DNA from: Crocinitomicaceae bacterium
GTDB taxonomy: Bacteria; Bacteroidota; Bacteroidia; Flavobacteriales_D; Crocinitomicaceae
NCBI GenBank assembly: GCA_029254025.1
Contig: JAQWYK010000049.1
Span: forward strand, 1 to 64,000
Length of the DNA: 64,000 bases
Reading direction: 5' to 3'
Shown here: in pieces, positions 45,641 to 54,100 of the stretch
Layout of the letters: every line of letters begins with the position of its first letter
How positions within the stretch are numbered: position 1 is the stretch's first letter
The notes under the pieces: model-generated
The model's input: the letters and a program-made list of their open reading frames with translations, nothing else
What the model was told of the DNA's origin: nothing
The model's database searches: none
Translations under genes and position numbers: made by a program

Positions 45641-46812
45641 CGTGCACGCAGTATTTCTTTCTGTGCGTTCCAATAATTGACAGCGGAGTAAATAACGAAT
45701 GCCAGAATGACGGAAGAAAAGCTGAGGAACGTAAACGAGGAACTAATCATTATTCCCCCTTTAATCATGATGCCATCGATGATGAATTTTAACGAGATAA
45801 ATGATGCGGCGGCCAAAACACTGATCAAGGCAAATACCTTAATGAAATATGCGATAATCGCTTGAATGATCGATTTCGGTGCATAACCAATACGCAATAA
45901 GGTTTTGATTTCATAAGCATTTTTTGACATTATTAATTGTGCATATTGAATCAGTACAAGACTCGCTAGAAAGACAGCAATGATGCTAATGGCCATCACC
46001 ACTCCAAAGAGTGTTCCAGCTACACTTTTCAATTTTCCCACAATCATGGATGATTCCTTGCTTTCTAAAGAGCGTTCTTCCATAAAGTTTTCAAAAGTAC
46101 CGAAACTTCCTTCTTTCACGGAAATCATGAGTTGTGTAACCTTAGCTGGAACAGCTGTTGGAAAACCAAGATTTCCATATTCCATAAATGAACTCGGGAC
46201 AAGAATCGCTGACACCTCACTGGTGAATCCAATAATTCGTGCAGCTTGATATTCTGAGCTGTTATCATTATATAACTTAAACTTAAACCCAATACTTTTT
46301 GCGAGCTCATCGGATACCTGTGGGAGCCCTTTTGCGCTGGCAAAGGTGTTCAGCATGACCAAAAATTCGCGAGGAAGAACTATGGGAACAAACTCATCTC
46401 CTTCAGACCATTTCCACAGGGTTGAATCGAATTTTAAAAAATCAGAATTTACACTCTGAACAAATACGTCTGTACGAAAATAGGGTACTAAATCACTGTC
46501 CGTTTGAAAAGAAACTCCAAAACTATTGCTCAAAATAGGCTCAACATGTTCGATGAATGGCTGTTGATCTAAATGGTCAATTTCATTTTCCCCAAAATCT
46601 GTTTTAGCCAAATTGATTGTGTTGTAATTGGACACCTTTTTTTGGATGATAATGCTATTGCTTCCTAAAATCTCTTCCCCTTCTCCAAATTCATTTACAC
46701 GAATGAGATAATGAATCGACGTAATTAGGAATGTGAATCCCAGGAAAGAGCCAACTACAGCAATAATTAACTGACTCTTTACCTGATTATTGAATAGTAT
46801 TTTCTTTAACAT
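45637..46812 (-). CDS. FtsX-like ABC transporter permease
   Basis: 391 residues from the ATG at 46812 (MLKKILFNNQVKSQLI). One N-terminal helix (IIAVVGSFLGFTFLITSIHY), a roughly 230-residue extracytoplasmic domain, and three C-terminal helices (VVMAISIIAVFLASLVLIQY, FIKVFALISVLAAASFISL, FLSFSSVILAFVIYSAV): the MacB/LolE/FtsX topology. The start lies 4 nt after the ATPase stop, so they form one transporter. The cargo is unknown; candidates are lipoproteins or a peptide. Confidence 0.82.
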   Translation of the reverse strand: MLKKILFNNQVKSQLIIAVVGSFLGFTFLITSIHYLIRVNEFGEGEEILGSNSIIIQKKVSNYNTINLAKTDFGENEIDHLDQQPFIEHVEPILSNSFGVSFQTDSDLVPYFRTDVFVQSVNSDFLKFDSTLWKWSEGDEFVPIVLPREFLVMLNTFASAKGLPQVSDELAKSIGFKFKLYNDNSSEYQAARIIGFTSEVSAILVPSSFMEYGNLGFPTAVPAKVTQLMISVKEGSFGTFENFMEERSLESKESSMIVGKLKSVAGTLFGVVMAISIIAVFLASLVLIQYAQLIMSKNAYEIKTLLRIGYAPKSIIQAIIAYFIKVFALISVLAAASFISLKFIIDGIMIKGGIMISSSFTFLSFSSVILAFVIYSAVNYWNAQKEILRAR

Positions 46813-46816
46813 AGGT

Positions 46817-47458
46817 TCAGAGATTAAGTTCTTTATCAAAGGTAAAGTCGTGGTAGTCGCCAAGGGTTGTTAAGATAAACCCTGTTCCAAGGGTGTTGCA
46901 GCGAGCATTGATTAATTCTAAACAGAGCTCAGTGTTGGCTTTGTCCAAGTGACTAAAAGGCTCATCTAGAATTATCCATTCAAACGGTTGCGCCAATGCA
47001 CGGATAATCGCGACGCGTTGTTGCTGACCCATGGAAAGTAATTTACACGGTTCATCCCACTTTTCAGGAATTCCTAAAATCGCTAGGAATTCTTTGAGTT
47101 CTGCTTTTGTAAAGGTGTTTGTTAAATCATTTTTAAGGAGTAAATTTTCTTGTACAGTAAGTTCTGGAAAAAGTTGTAAATCCTGAAATACAAAGGATAT
47201 TTTTTCTCTTCTATGGATGGCCCAATGTTCAGGAGTTATATCTCGCACGGCCTGTTTGTCAAAAAGAAGATTACCCGAATAATCATTGCGAATTCCTGCG
47301 AGTGTATGAGTGAACGTTGTTTTACCTTTTCCACTCGAGGCATTTAGCACGACTTTCTGTCCTTGCTCCAAGCGAAAGGCATTTCCCCATATACTGTCTT
47401 TTCCATGCTGTATGGATGAAAGAGGATGAGGCATAACATGATCGAACGTGATGGTCAT
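46817..47458 (-). CDS. ABC transporter ATP-binding protein (MacB/LolD-like)
   Basis: 213 residues from the ATG at 47458 (a TTG six bases earlier is less likely). Walker A reads NASSGKGKTT, where the first glycine of GxxxxGKT is replaced by alanine (about Ala40) while GKT is intact. The Q-loop is FVFQDLQLFPELTVQENL, the signature LLSMGQQQRVAIIRALA has Met for the first Gly of LSGGQ, and Walker B is WIILDEPFSHLD. A TAAATTTG promoter box lies 39 nt upstream. Paired with the permease downstream. Confidence 0.83.
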   Translation of the reverse strand: MTITFDHVMPHPLSSIQHGKDSIWGNAFRLEQGQKVVLNASSGKGKTTFTHTLAGIRNDYSGNLLFDKQAVRDITPEHWAIHRREKISFVFQDLQLFPELTVQENLLLKNDLTNTFTKAELKEFLAILGIPEKWDEPCKLLSMGQQQRVAIIRALAQPFEWIILDEPFSHLDKANTELCLELINARCNTLGTGFILTTLGDYHDFTFDKELNL

Positions 47459-47497
47459 AAGCAATTTTTTGAGATTGTTTCAAGAATTGTTCCAAAC

Positions 47498-47505
47498 CAA
47501 ATTTA
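47498..47505 (-). promoter_or_regulatory. Bacteroidota -7 element (TAAATTTG) of the ABC transporter operon
   Basis: Exact TAnnTTTG match on the minus strand, 39 nt before the ATPase start, in the gap after the upstream oxidoreductase gene. Confidence 0.5.
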
Positions 47506-47509
47506 CAGG

Positions 47510-49000
47510 CTACAGGCGCTCTAGTGGTGTTTTTACACCGTCAACAAGGCTGTAACAGGCTAACTTGTCTTTAAACACCGACGATTTGAAGACTGAGCGC
47601 TTCAGCAGCATACGGACACATTCTTGAATTCCTTCAACAATGGATGGGTGTGGGTGAATCAACTCGGACAAAACTTCAATGGGCATTTTTAGTTTAATCA
47701 ATAATCCGATTGCTTGTATCGCGGAAGAAGCATGTTCTCCGACAGCACGCATCCCCAATATATGCATGTCTTTGTCGTTGGTCACAATAATTTTAAAGAA
47801 TCCTTGTGTTTTTCGCATAGCTATCGCCCGAGCCATAACTGAATAGTCAATTTTTACAACTTTTACAGGGATGTTCTGCGCAATGCACTGTTGTTCATTC
47901 ATTCCTACTCCTGCGACTTCCGGTTGGAGAAACATTATTGTACAAATGTTGTCATAGCTTATGCGATCTTTGGCAAATCCAAACATTTTTTCTACGGCAT
48001 GACGTCCTTCAATCTCTCCCATATTTACTAATGAAATTCTTCCTGAAACATCTCCTACCGCATAAATGTGAGGGATGTTAGTTACAGTATCATCATCGCC
48101 GATATGTATTCCACGTTTGGACATGCTAACGCCTGCATTTTCGAGTTTCAGTGATGTCGTGTTTGGCGTTCTTCCTACAGAAAGAAGTGCAATATCGACT
48201 TGTATCACCTCCCGCTTACCATCAGGATAACTCAATTCATATTCTACACGTCCATCTTTTTTCTCAAGTCGTTCAAGTTGAGCTTTAGAATGAACGACGA
48301 CACCGTTTTTTTCAAAATTTTTTGATACAATCGAGGAGACATCTTCATCTTCAAAGGGAAGGATGCGGTCCTGACGATCTATTATGTGTACTTTTGTTAA
48401 GCCAAAACTCGAAAAGATAGTGGCGTACTCACAGCCAATAACTCCCGCTCCTACAATCACCATGCTTGCAGGAAGCTCTTCAATGTGTTCAATTCCGTCA
48501 CTGGTGCAGATGATTTTTTCATCGACGTCCACATTGGGTAGTTTTCTCGGTGAACTCCCCGTAGCAATTATTATGTTTTTGCCAAACACTTTTTTTACAG
48601 CTCCATCGATTACAATCTCTACTTCATGTTCGTTTATGAATGATGCATCGCCACGCTCATAGGTGAATTGACATTTTTCAGTTTCGTTCTGTAGTAACTT
48701 TATGTGGCAGGAATACTGAAATTTTCGTTCAAAGATTGCCTCGTTCAATGTTGTCTTAATCTCACTCCATGTTGGTCTGTATGGCGCGTGGCCAAAGTTT
48801 TCCAAATTTTCATTAGTGACTTGTACTTTTTGAGAGAGCTCCCATAATGTTTTGGAAGTCAAGGCACCATCGTAGAGTCCCGCTCCGCCGATTCTACTGC
48901 GTTCAATGAGGCAAACTTTCTTCCCGAAATCAATGGCCCGCATCGAAGCCGCATAACCTGCGGGACCCCCTCCAATAATCACAACATCAAACTTATCCAT
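47510..49000 (-). CDS. Dihydrolipoamide-dehydrogenase-like flavoprotein lacking the redox disulfide
   Basis: 496 residues from the ATG at 49000 (MDKFDVVIIGGGPAGYAAS); 34 open codons upstream lack family similarity. FAD motif GGGPAGYAAS, the second nucleotide motif VIVGAGVIGCEYATIFSS, and the FAD-contact YAVGDVSGR are all present. The C-terminal His-Glu dyad is kept in HPHPSIVEGIQEC. However, the active site normally written GGTCLNVGCIPSK reads GGAGLYDGALTSK: both cysteines are gone (about Gly41 and Ala46). It may act as a transhydrogenase-like or quinone/electron-transfer enzyme. It is divergent from the YkgJ-type gene. Confidence 0.82.
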   Translation of the reverse strand: MDKFDVVIIGGGPAGYAASMRAIDFGKKVCLIERSRIGGAGLYDGALTSKTLWELSQKVQVTNENLENFGHAPYRPTWSEIKTTLNEAIFERKFQYSCHIKLLQNETEKCQFTYERGDASFINEHEVEIVIDGAVKKVFGKNIIIATGSSPRKLPNVDVDEKIICTSDGIEHIEELPASMVIVGAGVIGCEYATIFSSFGLTKVHIIDRQDRILPFEDEDVSSIVSKNFEKNGVVVHSKAQLERLEKKDGRVEYELSYPDGKREVIQVDIALLSVGRTPNTTSLKLENAGVSMSKRGIHIGDDDTVTNIPHIYAVGDVSGRISLVNMGEIEGRHAVEKMFGFAKDRISYDNICTIMFLQPEVAGVGMNEQQCIAQNIPVKVVKIDYSVMARAIAMRKTQGFFKIIVTNDKDMHILGMRAVGEHASSAIQAIGLLIKLKMPIEVLSELIHPHPSIVEGIQECVRMLLKRSVFKSSVFKDKLACYSLVDGVKTPLERL

Positions 49001-49075
49001 ACACGTAATAATTGCCTTAAATATAAGAAGGATTTTTGTTCTATATGTGGATAAAGAGTTCCAACACATTATGCT

Positions 49076-49083
49076 TATTTTTG
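49076..49083 (+). promoter_or_regulatory. Bacteroidota -7 element (TATTTTTG) of the YkgJ-like gene
   Basis: Exact TAnnTTTG match ending 17 nt before the ATG at 49101, in the divergent intergenic region. No TTG at the -33 spacing. Confidence 0.55.
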
Positions 49084-49100
49084 TAGAGTAACGGATAAGC

Positions 49101-49574
49101 ATGGAATATCAAGAAGATTTAATCGTCGCAAAGGCGCAATCAAAAGTCAATAAAAAGAAGATTGAACAATTCGCTCGCATGCGTGACAAAGAATTAGATT
49201 CCTTGTTTCATGATGCACACGAAGAGGTGTTTGAAGAAATTGATTGTTTGAAATGCGCTAACTGCTGCAAAACGACGAGCCCTATATTTCGCGATGTGGA
49301 CATCAAAAGATTGTCAAAAAGATTAAAGGTGTCTACCGGGCATTTCATTGATCAATATTTACACTTGGATGAAGAACATGATTATGTCTTGAATTCTTCA
49401 CCATGTACATTCTTAATGGCCGATAATACTTGTGCCGTTTATGAAGATCGTCCATTAGCATGCAGGGAATACCCTCATACAGACCGAAAAAAAATGAAGC
49501 AAATTTTAAAGTTGACGCTGAAAAACACTGAAATTTGTCCGGCTGTAGCGCGCATTTTTGAGCGCATCAAGTAA
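49101..49574 (+). CDS. YkgJ-family cysteine-cluster protein
   Basis: 157 residues. The family's metal-binding cysteines are seen in CLKCANCCKT, SSPCTFLMADNTCAVYEDRP and LACREYPHTD, with a late EICPAV. These proteins (UPF0153/FliB-like) probably bind a zinc ion or Fe-S cluster; their reaction is not established. It is preceded by a perfect promoter box and followed closely by a convergent gene. Confidence 0.85.
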   Translation: MEYQEDLIVAKAQSKVNKKKIEQFARMRDKELDSLFHDAHEEVFEEIDCLKCANCCKTTSPIFRDVDIKRLSKRLKVSTGHFIDQYLHLDEEHDYVLNSSPCTFLMADNTCAVYEDRPLACREYPHTDRKKMKQILKLTLKNTEICPAVARIFERIK

Positions 49575-49580
49575 GTCCTG

Positions 49581-50978
49581 CTAATGGACTTCGAATAATA
49601 CCATTTTTGAATAACGTTCTCTGTCATCAGTGCTTTCGGTTTCAAAAACAAGTTTGAAGTTCGGTTGGTTCATTAGATCATCTAAAGAAATACCATGTTC
49701 CACAATTGAAAACCAATTGTCCCAAATAATTAAATCCCTGGGTTGAGCAGTTTCAATAGCTTTTCGTGTTATGAACGATTTTTTAGAAGGGTCAAAGCAA
49801 TCTATATTTAGAATTTCACAAAAGTAGGTGTTGCCAACAATGATCTTTGGTTCTTTATAGTGTGCGTTGATATAGTTTGCAATTTTGTTCGCTTGTACTT
49901 GTTCTACATGTAAATTCAAATCATGCTTAAAATCTATTGCCGCAGGGTTTTTTGTAAAAGGAAAAACCATAGTGTATAGGGCAAAAATAAAAACTATTGC
50001 ACCTGCTAATCGATATGAGAAATGCTGCAGTATAAATTGAATTTGACTCAATCCGTACGTTGCGATGAGCGCCATAAAAGGAATTACACAAATCAACACG
50101 CGTTTAAGCCCCATCGAATTAAAAATGCCGTAATACCAAAATATGGTGTGAGCCAGAATAAATGCCACTACACTGCCCATTAGAAAATATACCAATTTAA
50201 AAGAAGTCCGTCGTAAAAAATAATGAAAAGTAAGGAACAAAAATCCAATCCAAAACAAGAGGTAAAATGGGATTCCAACTACATAAATGAGTTGCTCAAT
50301 GAAGTGCAGCGCCGTACCGCTCCCATAAGTACTACTAAGTTTTGAATAGGGAATTTTCGTAATTGTCCAAAAGAAATCGTTATGAACGAAATAGCCGGCT
50401 AGACCGTATATGAACGAGCCAGTGAGAAGAAATAAGAGAGAGGTATAGCGTCCGCGAAGGACTTCCCAAAGTCCAAAAATGCCAATAAAAAAAAGTCCTT
50501 CAGAACGAACAAACGGTAAAAACGAAATAAGAACAATTGCCAAAGCATGCCGCTTATTCAGCTGCATGAAAAAGGCAAGGATTAAGAAAAAGGCAAATAG
50601 CGGTTCTGTTAATCCTGAAAAGGTTAGAACAAAATAAAGTGGTGAGAAAATTAGCAATATAAGGGTGAAATAGGGCGAAGGAATATCTAGCTTTTTTGCT
50701 GTTTGATAGGTGAAATAGAGGGTTGCATTCACAACCAGTAAGTTTAAGAGTTGAACACCAATGAATCCAATTTGTGCCATTGGACTGTAAAGAAGTACAA
50801 ATAACGGTTTCGCCCAATGATCGAAATAAAGTTCGGGGTGATCTGGTGCAGATCGTGCATACAAATAGTGGTAAATACTATCTCCTGAATCACCAGTCCC
50901 GTCAAATATTATGAGCGTTAAAACTCCCAAGATAAGATGGAGGAGCATCAAAGGATATGGTGGACGAAGAAGTTTCAT
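49581..50978 (-). CDS. Polytopic membrane protein, GT-C glycosyltransferase-like
   Basis: 465 residues with roughly ten to twelve hydrophobic segments. The first extracytoplasmic loop has the acidic GTGDSGDSIYHYLYARS, and FVRSEGLFFIGIFGLWE and LKRVLICVIPFMALIA follow, resembling dolichyl-phosphate-mannose-dependent (GT-C) transferases. The last roughly 100 residues form a soluble extracytoplasmic domain. Donor and acceptor unknown. A perfect -7 box ends 5 nt before the start codon. Confidence 0.68.
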   Translation of the reverse strand: MKLLRPPYPLMLLHLILGVLTLIIFDGTGDSGDSIYHYLYARSAPDHPELYFDHWAKPLFVLLYSPMAQIGFIGVQLLNLLVVNATLYFTYQTAKKLDIPSPYFTLILLIFSPLYFVLTFSGLTEPLFAFFLILAFFMQLNKRHALAIVLISFLPFVRSEGLFFIGIFGLWEVLRGRYTSLLFLLTGSFIYGLAGYFVHNDFFWTITKIPYSKLSSTYGSGTALHFIEQLIYVVGIPFYLLFWIGFLFLTFHYFLRRTSFKLVYFLMGSVVAFILAHTIFWYYGIFNSMGLKRVLICVIPFMALIATYGLSQIQFILQHFSYRLAGAIVFIFALYTMVFPFTKNPAAIDFKHDLNLHVEQVQANKIANYINAHYKEPKIIVGNTYFCEILNIDCFDPSKKSFITRKAIETAQPRDLIIWDNWFSIVEHGISLDDLMNQPNFKLVFETESTDDRERYSKMVLFEVH

Positions 50979-50983
50979 GCGAA

Positions 50984-50991
50984 CAAATTTA
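50984..50991 (-). promoter_or_regulatory. Bacteroidota -7 element (TAAATTTG) of the GT-C-like gene
   Basis: Exact TAnnTTTG match on the minus strand separated from the ATG (50978) by only 5 nt, predicting a leaderless transcript. Confidence 0.55.
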
Positions 50992-51148
50992 GAGCTATTT
51001 CTTAAGATATTGAATTCTACCGATGAAAGAAGAACGGATACAACTGCCTACATACTTCTTTACCTTTTGTCACATTACGCGTTTGATTATTGGAATATCC
51101 ACCAACCTTTTATACTTTTAACGCGTTGTAAAACCAAACTAGAAACTC

Positions 51149-54100
51149 ATGATTCGGAACCTTACCGTTGCGCTTATTATATTGTTCATCGCTCTACAAT
51201 CCATTGCTCAAAGGGGTGCAAACGGGGATTTAACGATTTCTGTTCAGAATGAATGGGTGAATACATACACCTATTTGATGAATAATGCGAATGCTGGAGC
51301 TTCTTCTATAAGCGTGAATAGTAACGCTCTTGGAGGTGCTATGTTTACGAATAATTTGGCTGCAGGAGACCTTGTTTTGATTATTCAAATGCAAGGAGCT
51401 AGTGTTGATGTGAATACAACTCCAACCGTTTCTTGGGGAGGAAATTATACAGCGCAAAACTCCTTTTTTTCAAATGGAAATATATTTGATGAAAAGGAAT
51501 TTGGTCAAGTAACGAATTATAACAACGCTGGTAATTATGAATATGCTGAGGTACGGGGTGTTTCAGGATCCAATACGATTCTCCTCAATTGCGCACTTAC
51601 CTTATCTTATACCGCAGCTGGTCACGTTCAAGTAATTCGAGTTCCAAGATTCGACAACCTTACTGTTCAGAATAATGCTAGTATTTCTTGTCCACTTTGG
51701 AGTGGTCAAACTGGAGGAGTTTTAGCAATTGAAGTGAATGGTAATTTGACATTGAATGGAACTGGCGCGATTAATTCGAATGAAACAGGCTTCAGGGGAG
51801 GTCAAAAATTAAATATTTCTACCAATGCTGGAGGTCCAGGTGGTGGTGGTTTTTTAGGTTCTTATGATGCTGCGGAAGGAGCTGAAAAAGGTGAAGGAAT
51901 AGGCGGTTATCATGACGAGTATGACCTACTTGAATCGCGCTATTGTCGCGGTGCCATCGCAAATGGTGGAGGTGGAGCAAATTACCACAATGCCGGTGGA
52001 GGTGGTGGATCGAATGTAGGAACTGGAACTTACCATGCCTACGGTGTTCCAGATGCTGGAGGAGCCAATCAATTCTTGTCGGCATGGAATTTAGAAAATG
52101 CATCAATGGTTTCTCAACCAAGTTCTGGTGGTGGTCGCGGTGGATATTCGCACGCAAATAGCGCGCAGAATCCATTGACTCAAGCACCAAATACGACTCA
52201 ATGGTCAGGAGACTTCAGACGCTATGCTCATGGTCATGGTGGTCATCCGCTTACTTATAGTGTAGACCGCGTTTTTTCAGGTGGCGGAGGAGGAGCAGGA
52301 GATGAAAATGATGGTGACGGAGGAGATGGCGGTCGCGGTGGTGGAATCGTATTGTTAACAGTTTATGGTGACATCATCGGAACTGGATCTATTAATGCCA
52401 ACGGAGGAGACGGTGGCAATGCAGAAGGTGCTACTCCTCCTGCATTTACAACACAAAAATCTGGTGATGACGGTGCCGGAGGAGGTGGAGGAGGTGGTTC
52501 AATCGTTATACAAAATAGCAATCCACTCCCAAGTTCTGTTTCGTTGAATGCGCGAGGAGGAGACGGTGGTAATCAAATCTTACAATTGAGTAACTTTGCT
52601 GCAAATACTATGGATGGTCCGGGTGGAGGAGGTGCTGGTGGACTTATTTCTACCTCTGGAGGTGCTGCTGTTTTGGATATATCAGGCGGTGTGGCGGGAA
52701 CATCCTCCAGCTCTATCGCTAATAACTTTCCTGCAAATGGCGCAACAAGTGGTGCGAGTGGAGTTTCAAACCAATTGACGAGTGCTTACGATTTAACGGT
52801 TCTAGATCAAACCATTTGTGGTGGAGGATCCGCGAATCTTTCTGTTACTGTTTTGGGATCTCTGCCAGCTGGTGGTTCCATAGAATGGTATACTTCCCAG
52901 TTTGGAGGTAGTAGCTTAAACAGCGGAACGACATATACAACTCCGGTTCTCGGCGCAAATACGACCTATTGGGTTGGTGTTTGTCCAGGTACATTCAGGA
53001 TTCCTTTTAACGTGTTCGTTTCTCCAGCAATTACAATTACGGGTACCGCAGTTGAGCAAGATGAGACCTGCGCAGGAAACGATGCATCCATTACTGGATT
53101 ATCGGCCTCTGGTGGTTTCGGTGCACTGATGTTTGACTGGAATGGTGTTGTATCCACTTCGGAAGACCTAACTGGAGCGATAGGAGGAACATATAATTTG
53201 ACCGTGATAGATGAAAATGGATGTACCGCTACTTCTGGGCCTTACATATTGACTGCATCGCCCGGTCCAAGTATTGATGTTTCCAACATGATAATTGATG
53301 ATGAAACATGTTTTGGTAATGATGGATCGATAACAGGGATTGTGGCGACTGGATCAAACTTAACTTTTGCATGGAATGGTAATTCTTCTGCTGGAGAGGA
53401 CTTAAATGGAGTTACGGGAGGTACTTACACTTTAGTGGTAACGGATGATAATTCATGTCAGGCGACCGCTGGACCTTTTACGGTTAATACAATTAGTGGT
53501 CCTGTGATTGATATTTCAGGGTTATCTGTTCAAGATGAATCATGCTTTGGAAACGACGGCGAAATTAGTGGTATTGTGGTTACAGGTTCAAGCGTAACTT
53601 ACCAATGGAATGGAAATGTTTCTGCTTCCTCCGATTTAACAAATGCTAATGCAGGAGCGTACACTTTAGTAGCGACTGATGATAATGGATGTTCAACTTC
53701 AGAAGGCCCGATTACCGTCGGAACGATTGCTCCGCCTACTATAGATATTACAAATTTGGTTATCCAAGGTGAAAACTGCAATCAATTTGATGGAGCTATC
53801 ACTGGTATTACGGCTTCAGGAATTGGATTAACGTTTGAATGGAACGGAGTTACGTCGGTGGATGAAGATCTCGTGAATCAGCAAGCAGGAAGCTATACCT
53901 TGGTGGTAACTGATAATATAGGTTGTACTGCCCAGAGTGGTCCACATGAAATTCCAGTTGTTGGTGGTCCTGCTGTTGATGACGCAAACTTAATTGTTCA
54001 AGACGAAACCTGCAATGCCAACGACGGTGCTATCACTGGGTTGACAGCAACAGGATCTGGGTTAGTTTTTGTTTGGAACGGAACTCCAGGAACCTTGGAC

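Noticed and set aside
37619-49000. Idea that the Lpd-like flavoprotein is the E3 of the pyruvate dehydrogenase whose E1-beta is at 37619
   Set aside because: It lacks both redox cysteines needed to reoxidise dihydrolipoamide, and the genes are nearly 9 kb apart in different operons.
49001-49102. 34-codon N-terminal extension of the Lpd-like protein
   Set aside because: The family begins right before the FAD motif; the extension covers the divergent promoter region and resembles no known targeting sequence.
51819-52190. Histidine-rich 123-codon minus-strand frame
   Set aside because: It is the antisense image of the GGA/GGT-rich glycine region; composition is explained by that bias.
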